From assembly GCA_027257055.1 (NCBI GenBank), contig JAPVLO010000003.1, positions 15,193,501 through 15,257,500 of the forward strand: a stretch of 64,000 nt of DNA, read 5' to 3'. A program made the translations under genes and the position numbers. Numbering within the stretch: the first letter of the stretch is position 1; each line of letters opens with the position of its first letter. Positions 1 through 11,903 of the stretch are shown in pieces. Below the pieces are notes generated by a model. That model worked only from the letters and a program-made list of their open reading frames with translations, was not told where the DNA came from and did not search any database. This DNA comes from Cephalopachus bancanus (lineage: Eukaryota > Chordata > Mammalia > Primates > Tarsiidae).

Positions 1-1120
1 TTCTTTATCCTATTTCTTTGAGTGCTTTTCTCTCTATTCTTTCTGTTCATTTCTCTTGAGACTTCTTTTACAGTGGATATTGTATATTTTGGGATCTATG
101 TTTAAAATTTGATTGATTTTTGAAGTATCTTAATTTTTCTTTTATATTTTCAACTCTTTGGTTTTTTATTTGGTATCCTGGATAATATCCTAGACTTATT
201 TTCCAGGTCAAATATTTGGTCTTCAGCTATGTACATTTTGCTAGTTGGTAGTGGTTTTTTGTTTCTTTGTTTATTAGTAATGGGCAAGGGAGGGCAGGCA
301 ACCAGATTATTTTCAGGAACACCAACTTGTTCCTGAATGATGTCTTTATATAGTAATGTGCCCTGATTTAGTCAGCATAATATCTTCTTTAATCTGTGAT
401 GCTATGAATTAGAATTTATTTGATGATATTTTGTGTTTCCTATACTATCACTGTTTCCATGTAAAATGCTGTCTATATTCAAATACACAGGATGTGGTCA
501 CCATGCTTTAGGAAATGTCTGCTCATTATGCAGGAGATCCCTTTAATTTGAGGAAAAGGCATAAATAGTTATGACCAAAGCCAGCATTTTCCTATATCTA
601 AAACATTAAGCAGTGCCATCTGAGTAGACAATATGCTGTATTAAACAATCACATGGGAAGACGTGTATTCCTCTGAAAGTTCTTATCTAAGAAGAAAGAA
701 AATGAAGTCACAATAATGTTCAAATAATGCAGAAGTAGCATGGCCATCTAAATAGTTCCAGGATGCAGTGAGCTAGGTGTCCTTTCAAGCACACCCACTT
801 CGTTTTCCACAGCAGCTAGACTCTCAGGAGTAAAGTAAAACCTTTGAGGTCTCTATAAGCATACAAAACAGGAAATACTTTAATTTACTTTCAACAAAAA
901 TTACAGTCTAAACCATGTTGAGATGGATCACCGTCTCGTCCCTCCCAAAACTTGTCTTTTGATTTCTACCCAACTCTGTGTTGGGTTGAAGTAATTGAGA
1001 TTAAAACAGACTCATCAGAGCATTATCACCTACCAGCAACCAAAAATAATACTACTCCAAGGCCTACCAAAGGATTTTCTTGTAAGTCCTTACTATTTTC
1101 AAATGAGATGTATTTTAAAC
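1..1120. other. Unassigned AT-rich DNA, no gene seen
   Basis: No Alu, L1, MIR or other family could be recognised here, and no reading frame looks coding. The first 260 bases are T-rich and may be an eroded old repeat. This is diverged single-copy-like primate DNA. Confidence 0.5.
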
Positions 1121-1125
1121 TTGTA

Positions 1126-1230
1126 AAAATATATATATTATATATATAATGTATACATACACATATATACATATACACACAAATTACATATACATATACA
1201 TAAATGTATATATAATATGCATGCATGCAT
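1126..1230. repeat. Alternating purine-pyrimidine tract (TA/CA-rich)
   Basis: About 100 bases of mixed TA, CA and TGCA steps, including a short ATGCATGC run near 1218. It is an imperfect compound microsatellite. Small reading frames across it are low-complexity artefacts. Confidence 0.8.
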
Positions 1231-2480
1231 GTACACTCCAAATAGTCCCCACATTTTAGTATCTTAAACAAAGATAAGATTTATTTTCTTTCACATGCTT
1301 TAGACTATGAGACCCAATAAAAAAGATGTTCTCAGTGTTTACTGGTTGGTACTTAAAAAAAACAACAAAAAAGGATGATGCCACATATATTTTTCATAGA
1401 AAATAATTCCCAATTCTCAAAATGGTTAAATTTGTTTTGTCTCCTAAACCTAGTGAGAGGCTGTAACTTTTTCAAAAGCAAATTTTCTCCATTTCTAAAA
1501 AATAATAAATCTTAAGCCTCACAGAAATCAATGTTGTCAACTCCAGATCAACACCACCATCTTAGAAAGCGATACCAAACTTATTGCATGACTGTGGCCC
1601 AGCTGTTACCAAGGTGATTTGAATAATATTTATCTTTTAAAAAGGATAATTGAAATTCCCTCCAGAATCTCTCCCTAGCAAAAGTTCAACATTAACAGGA
1701 AGTTTATAATTGGTTTTTTAACACATTTAATTTCTCAGCTATGAATTAAGATTCTCCTAAAATGATATAAATCTAAACAAGTATGGAAATCTGGCTGAAA
1801 ATGCTCATAGAATATAGCTAATGCCAAAATCATGTGGATTTTTTCTTAGCAGTTCATGAACTACTCGCACGGATCAGCAAGATATGTATTACTCAGGAGA
1901 CAAACTTCAAGGATAGGAAAACATAATGGAAATTTCATCTACAATTCATTTTCTTACTATCAAAATGGGGGAAAAAACTAAAAGTAAATTCAAAAAATTT
2001 TGTGAAATGTTTTTGCAACCTAAAAACTTTATACATTTATATATAGTCAAAAGACATGAAAAGAAGAACAGCAGAAATTGTAAATGTGTCATTCGTTTTG
2101 AGATTAGTTATGTCTCCCACAGTTGCCAAATGTCCTGGATTGATCTTTATGAAGCACAGATTCTTGGCTGAGTAAAAGGGAGTTACAGTTTGTTCTGCTA
2201 TAATATAATAGCTGTGTGCCTAAGATATCACCAATTATCAAAAAATTTTATTAAAAATCTTTGTTTTAAAAAACTTTTAAAAGAAAGGTTATAAAAACAA
2301 TATTCAATAGGGAAGTAGGTGTTTAGGTGACAGGATTCCAGATTCACAGTCATAAATATACTTTTTCTACATGCATTTCAATTATTTTATAACTATAAGT
2401 ATAGTTGATCAAAACTGACAAAGCTAAGTCTAAATATCACAAAACAAATTCTGACTAGCATATAAATCCTAAGCAAAGAT
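1231..2480. other. Unassigned AT-rich DNA, no gene seen
   Basis: No recognisable repeat or coding feature. Codon use in the small frames is that of random AT-rich DNA. Confidence 0.45.
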
Positions 2481-2489
2481 CAAACAGTT

Positions 2490-2768
2490 CTAAAGCCATC
2501 AAAATAAATTATACAATATCACGTCTAGGAATTTATCCCATAGATCTATTCACACACAATTAGGCATGTGCAAAGAATTCTTTACAATATTATTTTTAAA
2601 ATTAAAAAAACTTTGATAGCCAAAAATAGAAAATTAAAATAAATTACATTGCATTCATAAAGTAGAATCTGATTCAACTTTTAACAGTTACTAAGATATT
2701 CTGTCTTTACTGATACCAAATGATCAGATGCCCTATAATAAGCCCCAGACGAAGTTAATAGTTGATTT
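2490..2768 (+). mobile_element. Old L1 (L1M-type) 3' fragment
   Basis: The text follows the end of an L1 ORF2 and 3' region: an 'aggaatttatccca' block, then a block matching the segment in which the reporter strings about cached mRNA and 'amplitude' of cattle-wide old L1s normally describe an uncooked 'caaaaatagaaaa' stretch. It is heavily diverged. The family is inferred from word order, and the boundaries are approximate. Confidence 0.4.
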
Positions 2769-2783
2769 ATTTAAAAATGTTTA

Positions 2784-2923
2784 GAGACTAGACATGGTAG
2801 CTCACATCTAGGGTAATTCCAGCACATTGGGAGGCCAAGGCAAAGGGACGGCATGAGCCCAAGAGTTTGAGACCAGCCTGGACAAGATAGTGAGACCTCA
2901 TCTCTATAAAAAATTAAAATTAA
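2784..2923 (+). mobile_element. Alu left monomer (FLAM/AluJ-like)
   Basis: Reads like an Alu left arm from the diverged promoter region, through GGGAGGCCAAGG, to GAGACCAGCCTGGACAAGATAG and an A-rich tail. No right arm follows. Flanks 'atttaaaaatgttta' (from 2769) and 'atttaaaagttta' (from 2924) are near-identical and look like an aged target-site duplication, so this is probably a monomer insertion. Confidence 0.8.
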
Positions 2924-3350
2924 ATTTAAAAGTTTATAACAAGAAACATAAAAATGATACCTTATACATTATTTGACTTAAACACATATATTTGTATTCA
3001 TTTACCAATCCTCCGACATAGAGCCAAGACTTTTTATTTGAATATGGGCCCACTGATTGAAGTTATGTGTCATCTTTCAAACAAAAGTCACACCAATTAA
3101 ACATCACATATTACTTCCAATTTAGATCCTTCAGAGTGGAGCCAGAACTTAAAATTATTGCAAAGCAAAATCAGTGCAAAAACCCTAAAGACTTTTTATG
3201 GTTTCTCTAAACTTTGATAGTTGTTTTCACCAGCTGTTTTTAAGTATTTTTCTCAACTTGCCTTCTCTGAATATTAACAGAGCATCACTCAATTTTCACA
3301 GAAAAAAAGTTGTCTTTTTGCACTAATTTTCATTAAAAAATGTAATATTT

Positions 3351-3693
<343 letters not shown>

Positions 3694-3839
3694 TTAACTA
3701 GTATATAATTATAATATCCTAGCATAAACAGCTTTAGGAGCAAAAAAGAACTGATTTTTGGTAACAGTCAAGAGCTACATTATTGGCCTTGAAGGCTACA
3801 GTGTACTAACCTTACTAACCTTTCATTTAAAAAAAAAAC

Positions 3840-3960
3840 TCATCCAAATATATGAGTGTCTACTACATGTTAGGTACTATACTAGGACTATACTTTCTTG
3901 TCTATTACTATTAACCCCATAGTACTATCACAGTTTTTCATTCAGGGGCAAAAATGAAAA
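3840..3960 (-). repeat. MIR-like fragment
   Basis: Contains 'tgagtgtctactacatgtta' and 'ggtactatactagg', the reverse complement of the MIR/L2 tail region. It is short and diverged. Confidence 0.5.
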
Positions 3961-4915
3961 AAAGATAATGGTGGCTTTGAATACAAGAAGGTAGTGTTCA
4001 CAGGTACATTTTGATAGCAGAGCTGATAGGTTTTTCTCATAGACTGAAGGTTGGGGGAAGGAAAAGAGTCAAAGATATCTGTAAGCAACTGAAAAAAATG
4101 AGTTTAGTGAAAAGGAGTCACTGATGCCAGTTTAGTGGAGTCATAAGAACAGAAGCCTGCTTGGAGTAGCATCAAAAGAGAGCAGAAAAGAAACTGGATA
4201 CTGCAAGGATAGAAAACTCTTTGAAGCAGTTTTGCTGTAAAGAGAAGAATAGAAACGTGTCTATGGGCATGGATTATTATGTTTACAGAGCTATAGTTAA
4301 CACATCAAGTTAGTGAAGAGAAAGCCAATTAATAGGTATATACACTTAGGGTGTATATGCAGATACACACACACCCTCCCACACCCATATATGCTCCTAT
4401 GTGCAGATAACATTTTTAAAATTCTACATCATAAATGGCTATTGACATGGCTAAGGATTAGGATGAGAAACATCTTTCACTGCCTATTTTTCCCTATTAA
4501 ATTTCCCTTTACCACAAATAATTATTTAAAGATTAATTAACTGTAAAATTGTACTAGAGCTCACAACTGCCAACATTAAACTTAACAGGATACCAGCTGA
4601 GCTGCTAGAAATTCAAAGAAGCATTAAGTTTATTTGCTGTACAAATAGCACAGTGTGATTATGAAGTAATCAATACCAGTTCTGGTAATACAAATTATAT
4701 ACCTAAGTGATTGCATTATATGCAAATCACTTTATGAAAATTCAATCAATAGAAAAAATGTCTATAATAGACTAGAAAGCCTTTAAATTAACCCCAATAA
4801 TACTATCACAGTTTTGTATTCAGAGGCTGAAATATTCTTACAAATGAATACAAAAATGAAAAAAAAATGAGCCATGCATTTAAATTCAAGAATGTGGGGG
4901 AAAAATATAACTTCT
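3961..4915. other. Unassigned AT-rich DNA, no gene seen
   Basis: No family recognised and no plausible exon. Small frames near 4313-4540 have no domain signature. Confidence 0.45.
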
Positions 4916-4919
4916 CTCA

Positions 4920-5415
4920 AAAGGAAGAAAGAAATTAAAACATATTACTGAAAAAGAAGATAAAAAATAAGCTTGATCAAGACAACAAAGCTGGTATTCG
5001 AAGAAACAATTAAAGAGGCAAATTAGTTATAAATATGTTCAAAGAAATAAACACAGACATTAAAAAAAACCACTGATGAAGGAATTCACAAAAACTGGCA
5101 GAAGTTACATAAAATTATTTGCCAATAAATTTGAAAATATGGCTAAAATGGAACTTCTCTAAGGAAACAAAAACTATGATAATTGAAGAGTAGTTTAAAA
5201 ATATGAATATACCAATGAAAATTTAAAAATGAAGAATTTTTTAAAATTTTCTTGCATCTTCTCAAGAGGCACAAGACCCAGATGGATTCATGGATGAAAT
5301 TTATCAAACCATTAAGGAACATATTACATATTGTTGAACTCACATCATTCCCAAGCATTAAAAATTTTCATAAGTATCCAATTCATTCTAAGAAACTAAA
5401 ATAAACTGTAAAAAA
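4920..5415 (+). mobile_element. Old L1M ORF2 internal fragment
   Basis: Matches the L1 ORF2 stretch between endonuclease and reverse transcriptase at the level of word order: 'acaaagctggtattcgaa' (from 4988), a 'tttgccaataaatttgaaaa' block, and 'aagacccagatggattcatg' (from 5275), the region that normally encodes the PGPDGF-type motif. It ends near an A-run at 5409. All frames are broken. Confidence 0.7.
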
Positions 5416-5741
5416 AAAAAAAAGGACAAAACAAAACAAATCCCCCCTCCACAAAACCATGGATTAGTTTTTCTCAGCGGGATCAGAATTGGCTTTAGGA
5501 ATGAAAAATTTCTTTGTTGCATATGATTGTGTAAAGTGGGCAGATATAAATTAAGATTAAAAGCTAAATGGCTTTCTTATAATAAAAATTAAGGTCCCAT
5601 TTGCAAGATAATAATAATTTAGTAAAAGTGCATAACTTTCCATAAGGAATAATGTATAACTTTTAAGAAATAATACATAAATGGTGCTAATACCATAGTC
5701 TTGAATGGAAAGATCTACTACTTTTAAAACAGCAGCTCCTT
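5416..5741. other. Unassigned DNA between old L1 and Alu
   Basis: Contains a short A/C-rich run at 5430-5455 and otherwise nothing recognisable. Confidence 0.4.
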
Positions 5742-6044
5742 GGCAAGACGTGATGATGGCCCATGCCTGTAATCCCAGCACTTTGGGAGGCCAAGTGGGA
5801 AGATCGCTTGAGCCCAGGAGTTCAGGACTGACCTAGGCAACACAATGAGACCTCACCTCTACAAAAAATTAAAAAATCAGTCAAACATGGTGGCGCATGC
5901 TTGTAGTCCCAGCTACTCAGTAGGCTGAGGAGGGAGGATCACCTGAGCCCTGAAGCTTGAGGCTGCAGTGAGTATGATCAACTGCACTCCAGCATGGGTG
6001 ACAGAGTGAAACCCCAACTCCAAAAGAAAAAAAAAGAAAGAAAA
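5742..6044 (+). mobile_element. Alu (AluJ-like), full-length dimer
   Basis: Both arms are present: GTAATCCCAGCACTTTGGGAGG at 5770-5791, an A-rich middle at about 5864-5878, and a right arm ending ACTGCACTCCAGCATGGGTGACAG. An A-rich tail with G interruptions closes it. No convincing target-site duplication was found. It is of the older subfamily, with the usual AluJ-type right arm. Confidence 0.93.
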
Positions 6045-6364
6045 TTTTAAAAAGTAGTTTCTTCAAAATTAGCTGTCTACCAAATGCATGTTGTAGGGAC
6101 AAGTCAATGAAAGGGGCTGCCTCATTAAAACACACCACAAAGCCACAGTTTTAAATTAGTTTGTTATTAGCAGAGGGATACACAAGAGTTCAGCGAAACA
6201 CATTAGAGTCTCAAAATGGATTCTTGCACATGACAATATCTTACATATTTTAAAATATGAAGAAGTGATGAAATGCTCAATAAGTAGTCTTAGAATAATT
6301 GACTTTTTGGTGGGAAAGGGGAAGAAAATTCAGATTCCCATTAAATATCAATACAATAATAAAA

Positions 6365-6910
6365 CAAGTTATCTAATTAAAATATGAAAGATTTGAATAG
6401 ACTCTTCTCAAAAGAAAATTATATCAATGATCCATTAAGCACATGAAAAGATACTCAGTTTCATTATTCATGAGGGAAGTGTGAATTAAAGCCACAATGA
6501 GATATCACTATACACCCACTAGAATGTCTAAAAAGCGTGACCCTAAGCAAGTATTGGCTAGGATGTAGTGGAATTGGAACTTTTATCATTGCTAGTGAAA
6601 TGTAATATGGTATGAACTCTTTGGAAAACAGTTTGGCAGTTTCTGAAAAAGTTAAACATTCACTTATCATCTGACTCAGCCATTCCACTCCTAAATATTT
6701 ATCCAAGAGAAAGGAAAGCATATGTCCACACAAAGACATGTACAGAATGCACATAGCAGCTTTACCTGTAACAGGCAATAATTGGAAACAACCCAAAAGT
6801 CCATCAACAAATGAATGAGTGAATATATAGTAGTATTTCCACATAATAGAATACTACTCAGTAATAAACAGAAACAAACTATTGATACATGCAAGAGTGA
6901 GGAATAGATT
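6365..6910 (+). mobile_element. Old L1M ORF2 3' end
   Basis: The order of motifs is that of the ORF2 C-terminal coding region: 'gaatagactcttctcaaaa', 'acaatgagatatcac', 'tgggaattggaac...', 'ctgactcagccattccactcct', 'ggaaacaacccaaaagtcca' and 'gaatactactcagtaat'. All frames carry stops. It ends without a recognisable tail. Confidence 0.82.
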
Positions 6911-7224
6911 GACCAAGACCAAAAGAACCAACACCAAACATCTTTAGTTTCTCCTTCTTGTCTCCTGATGGAAAGTAGCTCAAACCATGCAATTAGCTTC
7001 ATGATACAGGCTGTGTCTTTGCTGGGGAGGCCCATGGTTGTCCAGCAATGTCTATGGCTGGGTGGCTAAGTATGTTGATTCAGGGATGAAATGTTAACAA
7101 GCACTTTTGGCTTTAGAATACAAGCTCATCAGTATTAAATATATTATTCTGATCTTTAAAAAAAATAGCTAGCAGAGTGGATTAAAATTTTCTTATTAAT
7201 GACATAAATAAATAATAAGTAATA

Positions 7225-7735
7225 AATAAATGAGCACACTCATACCATTGATAGAAGAGTCCACTTTGGAGAGCAATTTAGCAGTAACTATCTAAATGTA
7301 AAATGTCCCCTTTTATCTAAGAATTCTACCTTTAGAAATGTATCACCCAGAAATACTGGAAGAAACTTCTAAAATATGACTACAGAATATTCAATGAAAT
7401 ATTCATAATGGTGGAAAATTGTAAACAATTTAAAGCCAATCAATAGTATAAGAAAGTAGAGTAGTAAGCAGACATCAGATAAATTGGCATTACTCTACTG
7501 TATCTACCCACATGGAAAGATAGACATATAATATCAGGTCTACAAAGATATGCATACTATATTAAGTCTATTTTATAAAATTGCTATAGGTATTTACATG
7601 CATATATATTCTATGCACATTACCAAAAACGTGCAGAAGGGGCTAGGGGCAATAGTGTGAACTTTAAAGTTTAATGCAAACATTTTTTGTAATTTTTTTT
7701 CATAAGGAACATGTTTCTCTTTAATAACTAAGAAA
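7225..7735 (+). mobile_element. Old L1M/L1ME-like 3' fragment
   Basis: Contains 'ttggagagcaatttagcagt', a 'ttctacctttagaaatgtat' block and 'ttcataatggtggaaaattg', in the order found in old L1 3' ends. It may be a second L1 or the continuation of the one ending near 6910. Diverged; limits are approximate. Confidence 0.6.
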
Positions 7736-7974
7736 ATGGAAGACAATATTTAGGCATTAATGGCATGGTATTCAAGAGGCTAGTTAGTGGGGAGGAAGAC
7801 TGGTTGAGGTTCTTTGGGAATAAAATTTCTTTTACCCTCCCAGGTTGGGTGATTTGGAGGACTTTAAGGGTATACATTTGTATTTTATATAAGAAAAGAG
7901 TGAGACAAACTGAAGGTCAAACACTCTTTCTTTCCCATGCTAATTATGTTATATTGAATAAGTTATTCACTTTA

Positions 7975-8078
7975 AAAAAATTTTATTCTATTATAGAGAT
8001 GTGGAGTACAAGTAGGCTGCATGCAACTGGCTCCCACTCCCCCTGATATAGGACCAGGTACCCTTTGTGTTGTTATGT
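7975..8078 (-). mobile_element. Short inverted L1 3' end
   Basis: Reads T-rich, then 'agagatgtggagtacaa' and 'caggtacccttt', the reverse complement of the 3' end shared by the younger L1s of this window (compare 31100-31230 and 62760-62830). It is more diverged than those copies. Confidence 0.6.
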
Positions 8079-8084
8079 GCTCAA

Positions 8085-8195
8085 TTTCCTTAACTGTCAA
8101 CTGGGTATACAATCTACTTTCAGCACTGTTGTGAGGATTGAATGAGACACTGTAAGTAGAATATAAATCACAGGGCCACCTAGTAGGCTGCTTTC
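8085..8195 (+). repeat. MIR fragment
   Basis: 'caatttccttaactgtcaac', 'cactgttgtgaggattgaat' and 'gagacactgtaagtagaa' follow the 3' half of MIR. The inverted L1 end lies just upstream. Confidence 0.7.
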
Positions 8196-9600
8196 ATTTT
8201 TCTTTTTAATCTTCATTTATCCTACTCAAAGGATAAATCTACAAGAAATATGGATATTTGGGGTGAACAGTTATCGAATCCCTCAACCTAGAGATAGCAA
8301 ACTGAGGAGCTGCAATCCCTGTTATGCTATTATCCTAGTCACAGAGTGACATCAGGTTGTCCTTCTTTAGTCTGAAATAATTCTGAAGCGGTATTTCTTG
8401 ATGATCTCACAAACTTTAGAGTCAGTCTCCTTGCTACAAAAAGCTGAAAATAAATTAAGTATTTTCTTTTAATTGCTTAACTTTAGACCCTGTCTCATTT
8501 GAAAAAGTATTTGAGATAAGTTAATAAAAAGTTTAAATGATCCTTTACTTTACTATGCTCTAGGCAGAGGAGAACAAATTCTGAAGAATGGTGGATGACC
8601 TCAGCCTGCCAAACTATAGGATTCTGGAAAAGGATGAAATCCTTCTGGGTTTGGAGAGACTGGGAAGCCAGAGTATAGTGGAAACTCCACACTGAGCATG
8701 CTCAGAGCCATGCAGCCAGGGCAGCTGCCCACAACCCAGGCGATGCCAGCGGAGTTTCTGCACAGCTGACTTAAAGCTCTCCTCTCAGCGGCGTGGGCCA
8801 CACAATCAAGAATCGCAGGACTGAGCCCCATGTCAGGAAAAAAAAGCAGAGGCCAGATCTTCTTAGCTGGTAAACTGGAGGAGACCCACTTGTTTTTTAA
8901 TGCTAGGGTCTGACTCAGTTAAGATGTTTTGAAGAAAAGAGATAAGGCAGGGAGAGACCTTCTTTAGGGAGTGAGCACACACGCCTCATATTCCTGTTTT
9001 TCTCAGGTTACAGCTTGGGAAGGGCTGGTGGGGACTATCAGATCACAAGGGGGGGTGTTGCTGAGAGTTGGATGCAACTCTGGCTACCACAGCAGGATTG
9101 TACACCACCCTTGAAAACAGCTGGGCTGCTGGGAGAGGACCAGCATTGAGATGATTTCATTGCAGAACAGTTTTGGCCAAAAGGAAAAAAAATGAAAAAT
9201 TCCCAAAGAAATAAAGGAGCAACAACAGAGAACCAGATGCAGCCCAGAGGGGCTTCATGTCTGCTTTGTGAGGAATGGCAAGGCAGCTTTTGGACCACCT
9301 GGATGCTTCTCCTGCCACATTTAGATAAGAAATATCCATTTCTTAATCAAAGATCTTAATCAGACCAGGCTTACAGAGCGAAAAACTTTGTTAGGGAAGG
9401 TGGGTTGATTTCTTTGCCTTCTTTTAGCTGCGAGCTCTTAGGAAAGCCTTCGTTTCCAGTTTAGACTGAAGAGAAAAATGGACTTTCTAGACTTAATCCA
9501 GGACATAATGTTAATCAAGAACTCCAAGTCTAACCTGTAATTAATTAGTCTTGTTACCACCAAAAATTTCATTTATTTATTTTTTTAAAATATTTTTAAT
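8196..9600. other. Unassigned DNA with a locally GC-richer block
   Basis: No family recognised. Between about 8600 and 9330 the composition is richer in G and C than its surroundings, and several short minus-strand frames overlap there, but none shows a domain, splice-bounded structure or start context that would justify a gene call. Confidence 0.4.
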
Positions 9601-9601
9601 A

Positions 9602-9648
9602 TTAAGCAGCCATAAAGAAGAACAAAATCACGGACTTTGCAGCAGCCA
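9602..9648 (+). mobile_element. Tiny L1 ORF2 fragment
   Basis: About 45 bases, 'agccataaagaagaacaaa' then 'atcacggactttgcagca', match the L1 ORF2 C-terminal coding text. Neither side continues as L1. Confidence 0.55.
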
Positions 9649-9906
9649 CCAAAGATTTTAAATGCTCCTGATACGTATTAGGACCTTCATTATTTTTCAA
9701 GAATACCACCAGCAATTTCTTTTTAGTCAACCTTTATTTTTCATATAACTGTCATTTTTTCAGGTTTTTTGTGGTCTTTTGATTTTTAACTATATAAAGT
9801 GTTGAGGTACAATTATATATTTTAAATGTATCTTTAAATTCTATCTTTTATAATGCTTAGTCAAATTTATCCGGGACAACCCATATTTGAACCATTTAAA
9901 AGGTAT

Positions 9907-9985
9907 GTAAAGACTAGCCTGGGGAACAGTAAGATTCTGTCTCTATTTTCAATTTTAAAATATATATCTTTAATAAAAAGTTTTA
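9907..9985 (+). mobile_element. Alu left-arm fragment
   Basis: 'agactagcctggggaacag' followed by 'taagattctgtctctatttt' and an A/T-rich run match the end of an Alu left arm. Only this part survives. Confidence 0.6.
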
Positions 9986-11055
9986 AAAAGGCATCTCAAA
10001 ATGTGAAGTTTATTTGCTTAGTCCAATTACTCAATTACAACTTACTTTGTACTTTGCACTTATATATTTGATTTTTTGATTTCCCATTGTGCTCCATGGT
10101 ACAACCTAGAAAGTAACTCTACATTTAAGTAGGTAAGAAAAATAAAGCAAAGAATCAACAGTAGACTAAGATGGAACCTATAGTGAGATTGCTAGATTGA
10201 AGACTTCTGGAGTCCAATACTATATGAGTATAGTGCATTTACATTTAAATAAATAATACATTTAAGTATGACTTAAAATGGGGGGGAGTGGAGGAGAGTT
10301 CAGTGTCTTATACTTGAATAGGCAACTTTTTAGTAAACTTTCTCGTGGGACAGAGAAATTTATTTTCCTGCCTCCTGCCTTCCCACTCTCCAACACCCAT
10401 AAAATGCTGGTAAAGCTCACATGCATCTGAATTGCAAGCAGATCACATAGGCAGGAGCTTTTGCATCAGTGCAATTTATCTGAAAGTAGAACACTAGTTA
10501 GCTTCCTCTTGTATAAGTTATAGACACCAGTGCTCTTCAAATGAGAGCATCCTTTCTAAGTTCTAACACATTGTCCTTGAAGATAAGATAACATAAGGTA
10601 GAAGAAAAAAGACAACTGGAGAACAAATTCTAGAAAGATAGGTAGAAACAATGAAGATTAGTAGAAAGAAGAAGAACTGGGTATTCACTGAAATGAGAAA
10701 CAAGCCCTTCCATTTTATTTTAACTGAGCAGATATCCACACTACTCTTGTAAAGGATTGTTGTCTCTATAGCACTGTCATTGCTAAATTTTCATTATCCC
10801 GGGGTTATTTCACAAATAATACATTAAATTCTAGAATATAGAATTTCTGGAGGAAGCAAGAAAATATTTAATAGAAAAAACAAGGGAATTGCATTAAGAT
10901 GACCAACATGAGACTGCTAGAGCATATTTCTTCTATGGAATAAACCAAAATAGAGAGAGTTTCCTTAGCATCCAGAGAAGAATAGGACAAGCAGCACACC
11001 CCACGACTCACCAAAGAAGTGATAATAACCACATAGTGTAAAGAAGAGAAAAATC
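9986..11055. other. Unassigned AT-rich DNA, no gene seen
   Basis: No repeat family or coding feature recognised. A G-run occurs near 10280. The last part may already belong to the 5' end of the L1 that follows. Confidence 0.45.
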
Positions 11056-11903
11056 CATTGACCTGGACCACCACAGACCACTGGCAGCCTCCGGACGCAG
11101 TGAAGAAGGTGAGTGACGGGAATTCAGGAGTTTTGTGCTCTTGCCACAGCCTTGGAGGTCCCCCTGAGCCTTAAGGGTCTCCTGTATTCCAGAAGCTTCA
11201 CCATTATGCAGCTTACCTCTAGCTGACCTGGGAGGAAGTGGGCCCCAAGGGCAAACTCAACAGCAGCAGACATTTCCTGGCTGGGGCAGGCTGCCATGAG
11301 GACACCTGAAGCCCTGAGACCAGCTGTGCTTTAACATTCTGAAGACAAACTGTCTTAGGCTAAGGTGGGAAGCTGGGTGGGATATGTTGCCATAGCAACT
11401 TCTCATCACCCTTGTAAACTATTCTGAGCCTGCCCTGCTGCACAACAGCATTAGCCCAGTGTCCTGGGACTCCCTCCTAACCCCTACAGGGTAGCCAAGA
11501 GTGCACACTTTTAGGGTGTTTGAGCTTCTTACCCTGCACTCCCCTCAAAGGCTCAAAACAGACAGAAAAGCTGGGTCATCCCCAGAGCCTCGCTCTCTGC
11601 CTAGTCTTCCTGGGCACTTCTTTGGAGTAACATTCACCAAGGAGTACACCCACAGCCACCATCACAGTGACTTTCTCACACAAGCACCACCTTCTGGCCA
11701 AAGGTAAACAGCAAAGCCCACTACATGGAATATAATACCTCAGTTTTGGGGAAGGCCTGATCCCAGACGTCAGCTAACACTACTTTCCAAGCCACTCTAA
11801 GCACTCAGGAACTGACCACAGCAAGGCTATACATACCAAGGGAACCCTACAATGCCTACATCAGCCCCCTGCCAACCTCAAATAAGAAGAAATTGTCTCC
11901 CTA

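Noticed and set aside
1126..1230. Direct-repeat array that might be taken for CRISPR
   Set aside because: It is a short-unit microsatellite in mammalian DNA, with no spacers or conserved long repeats.
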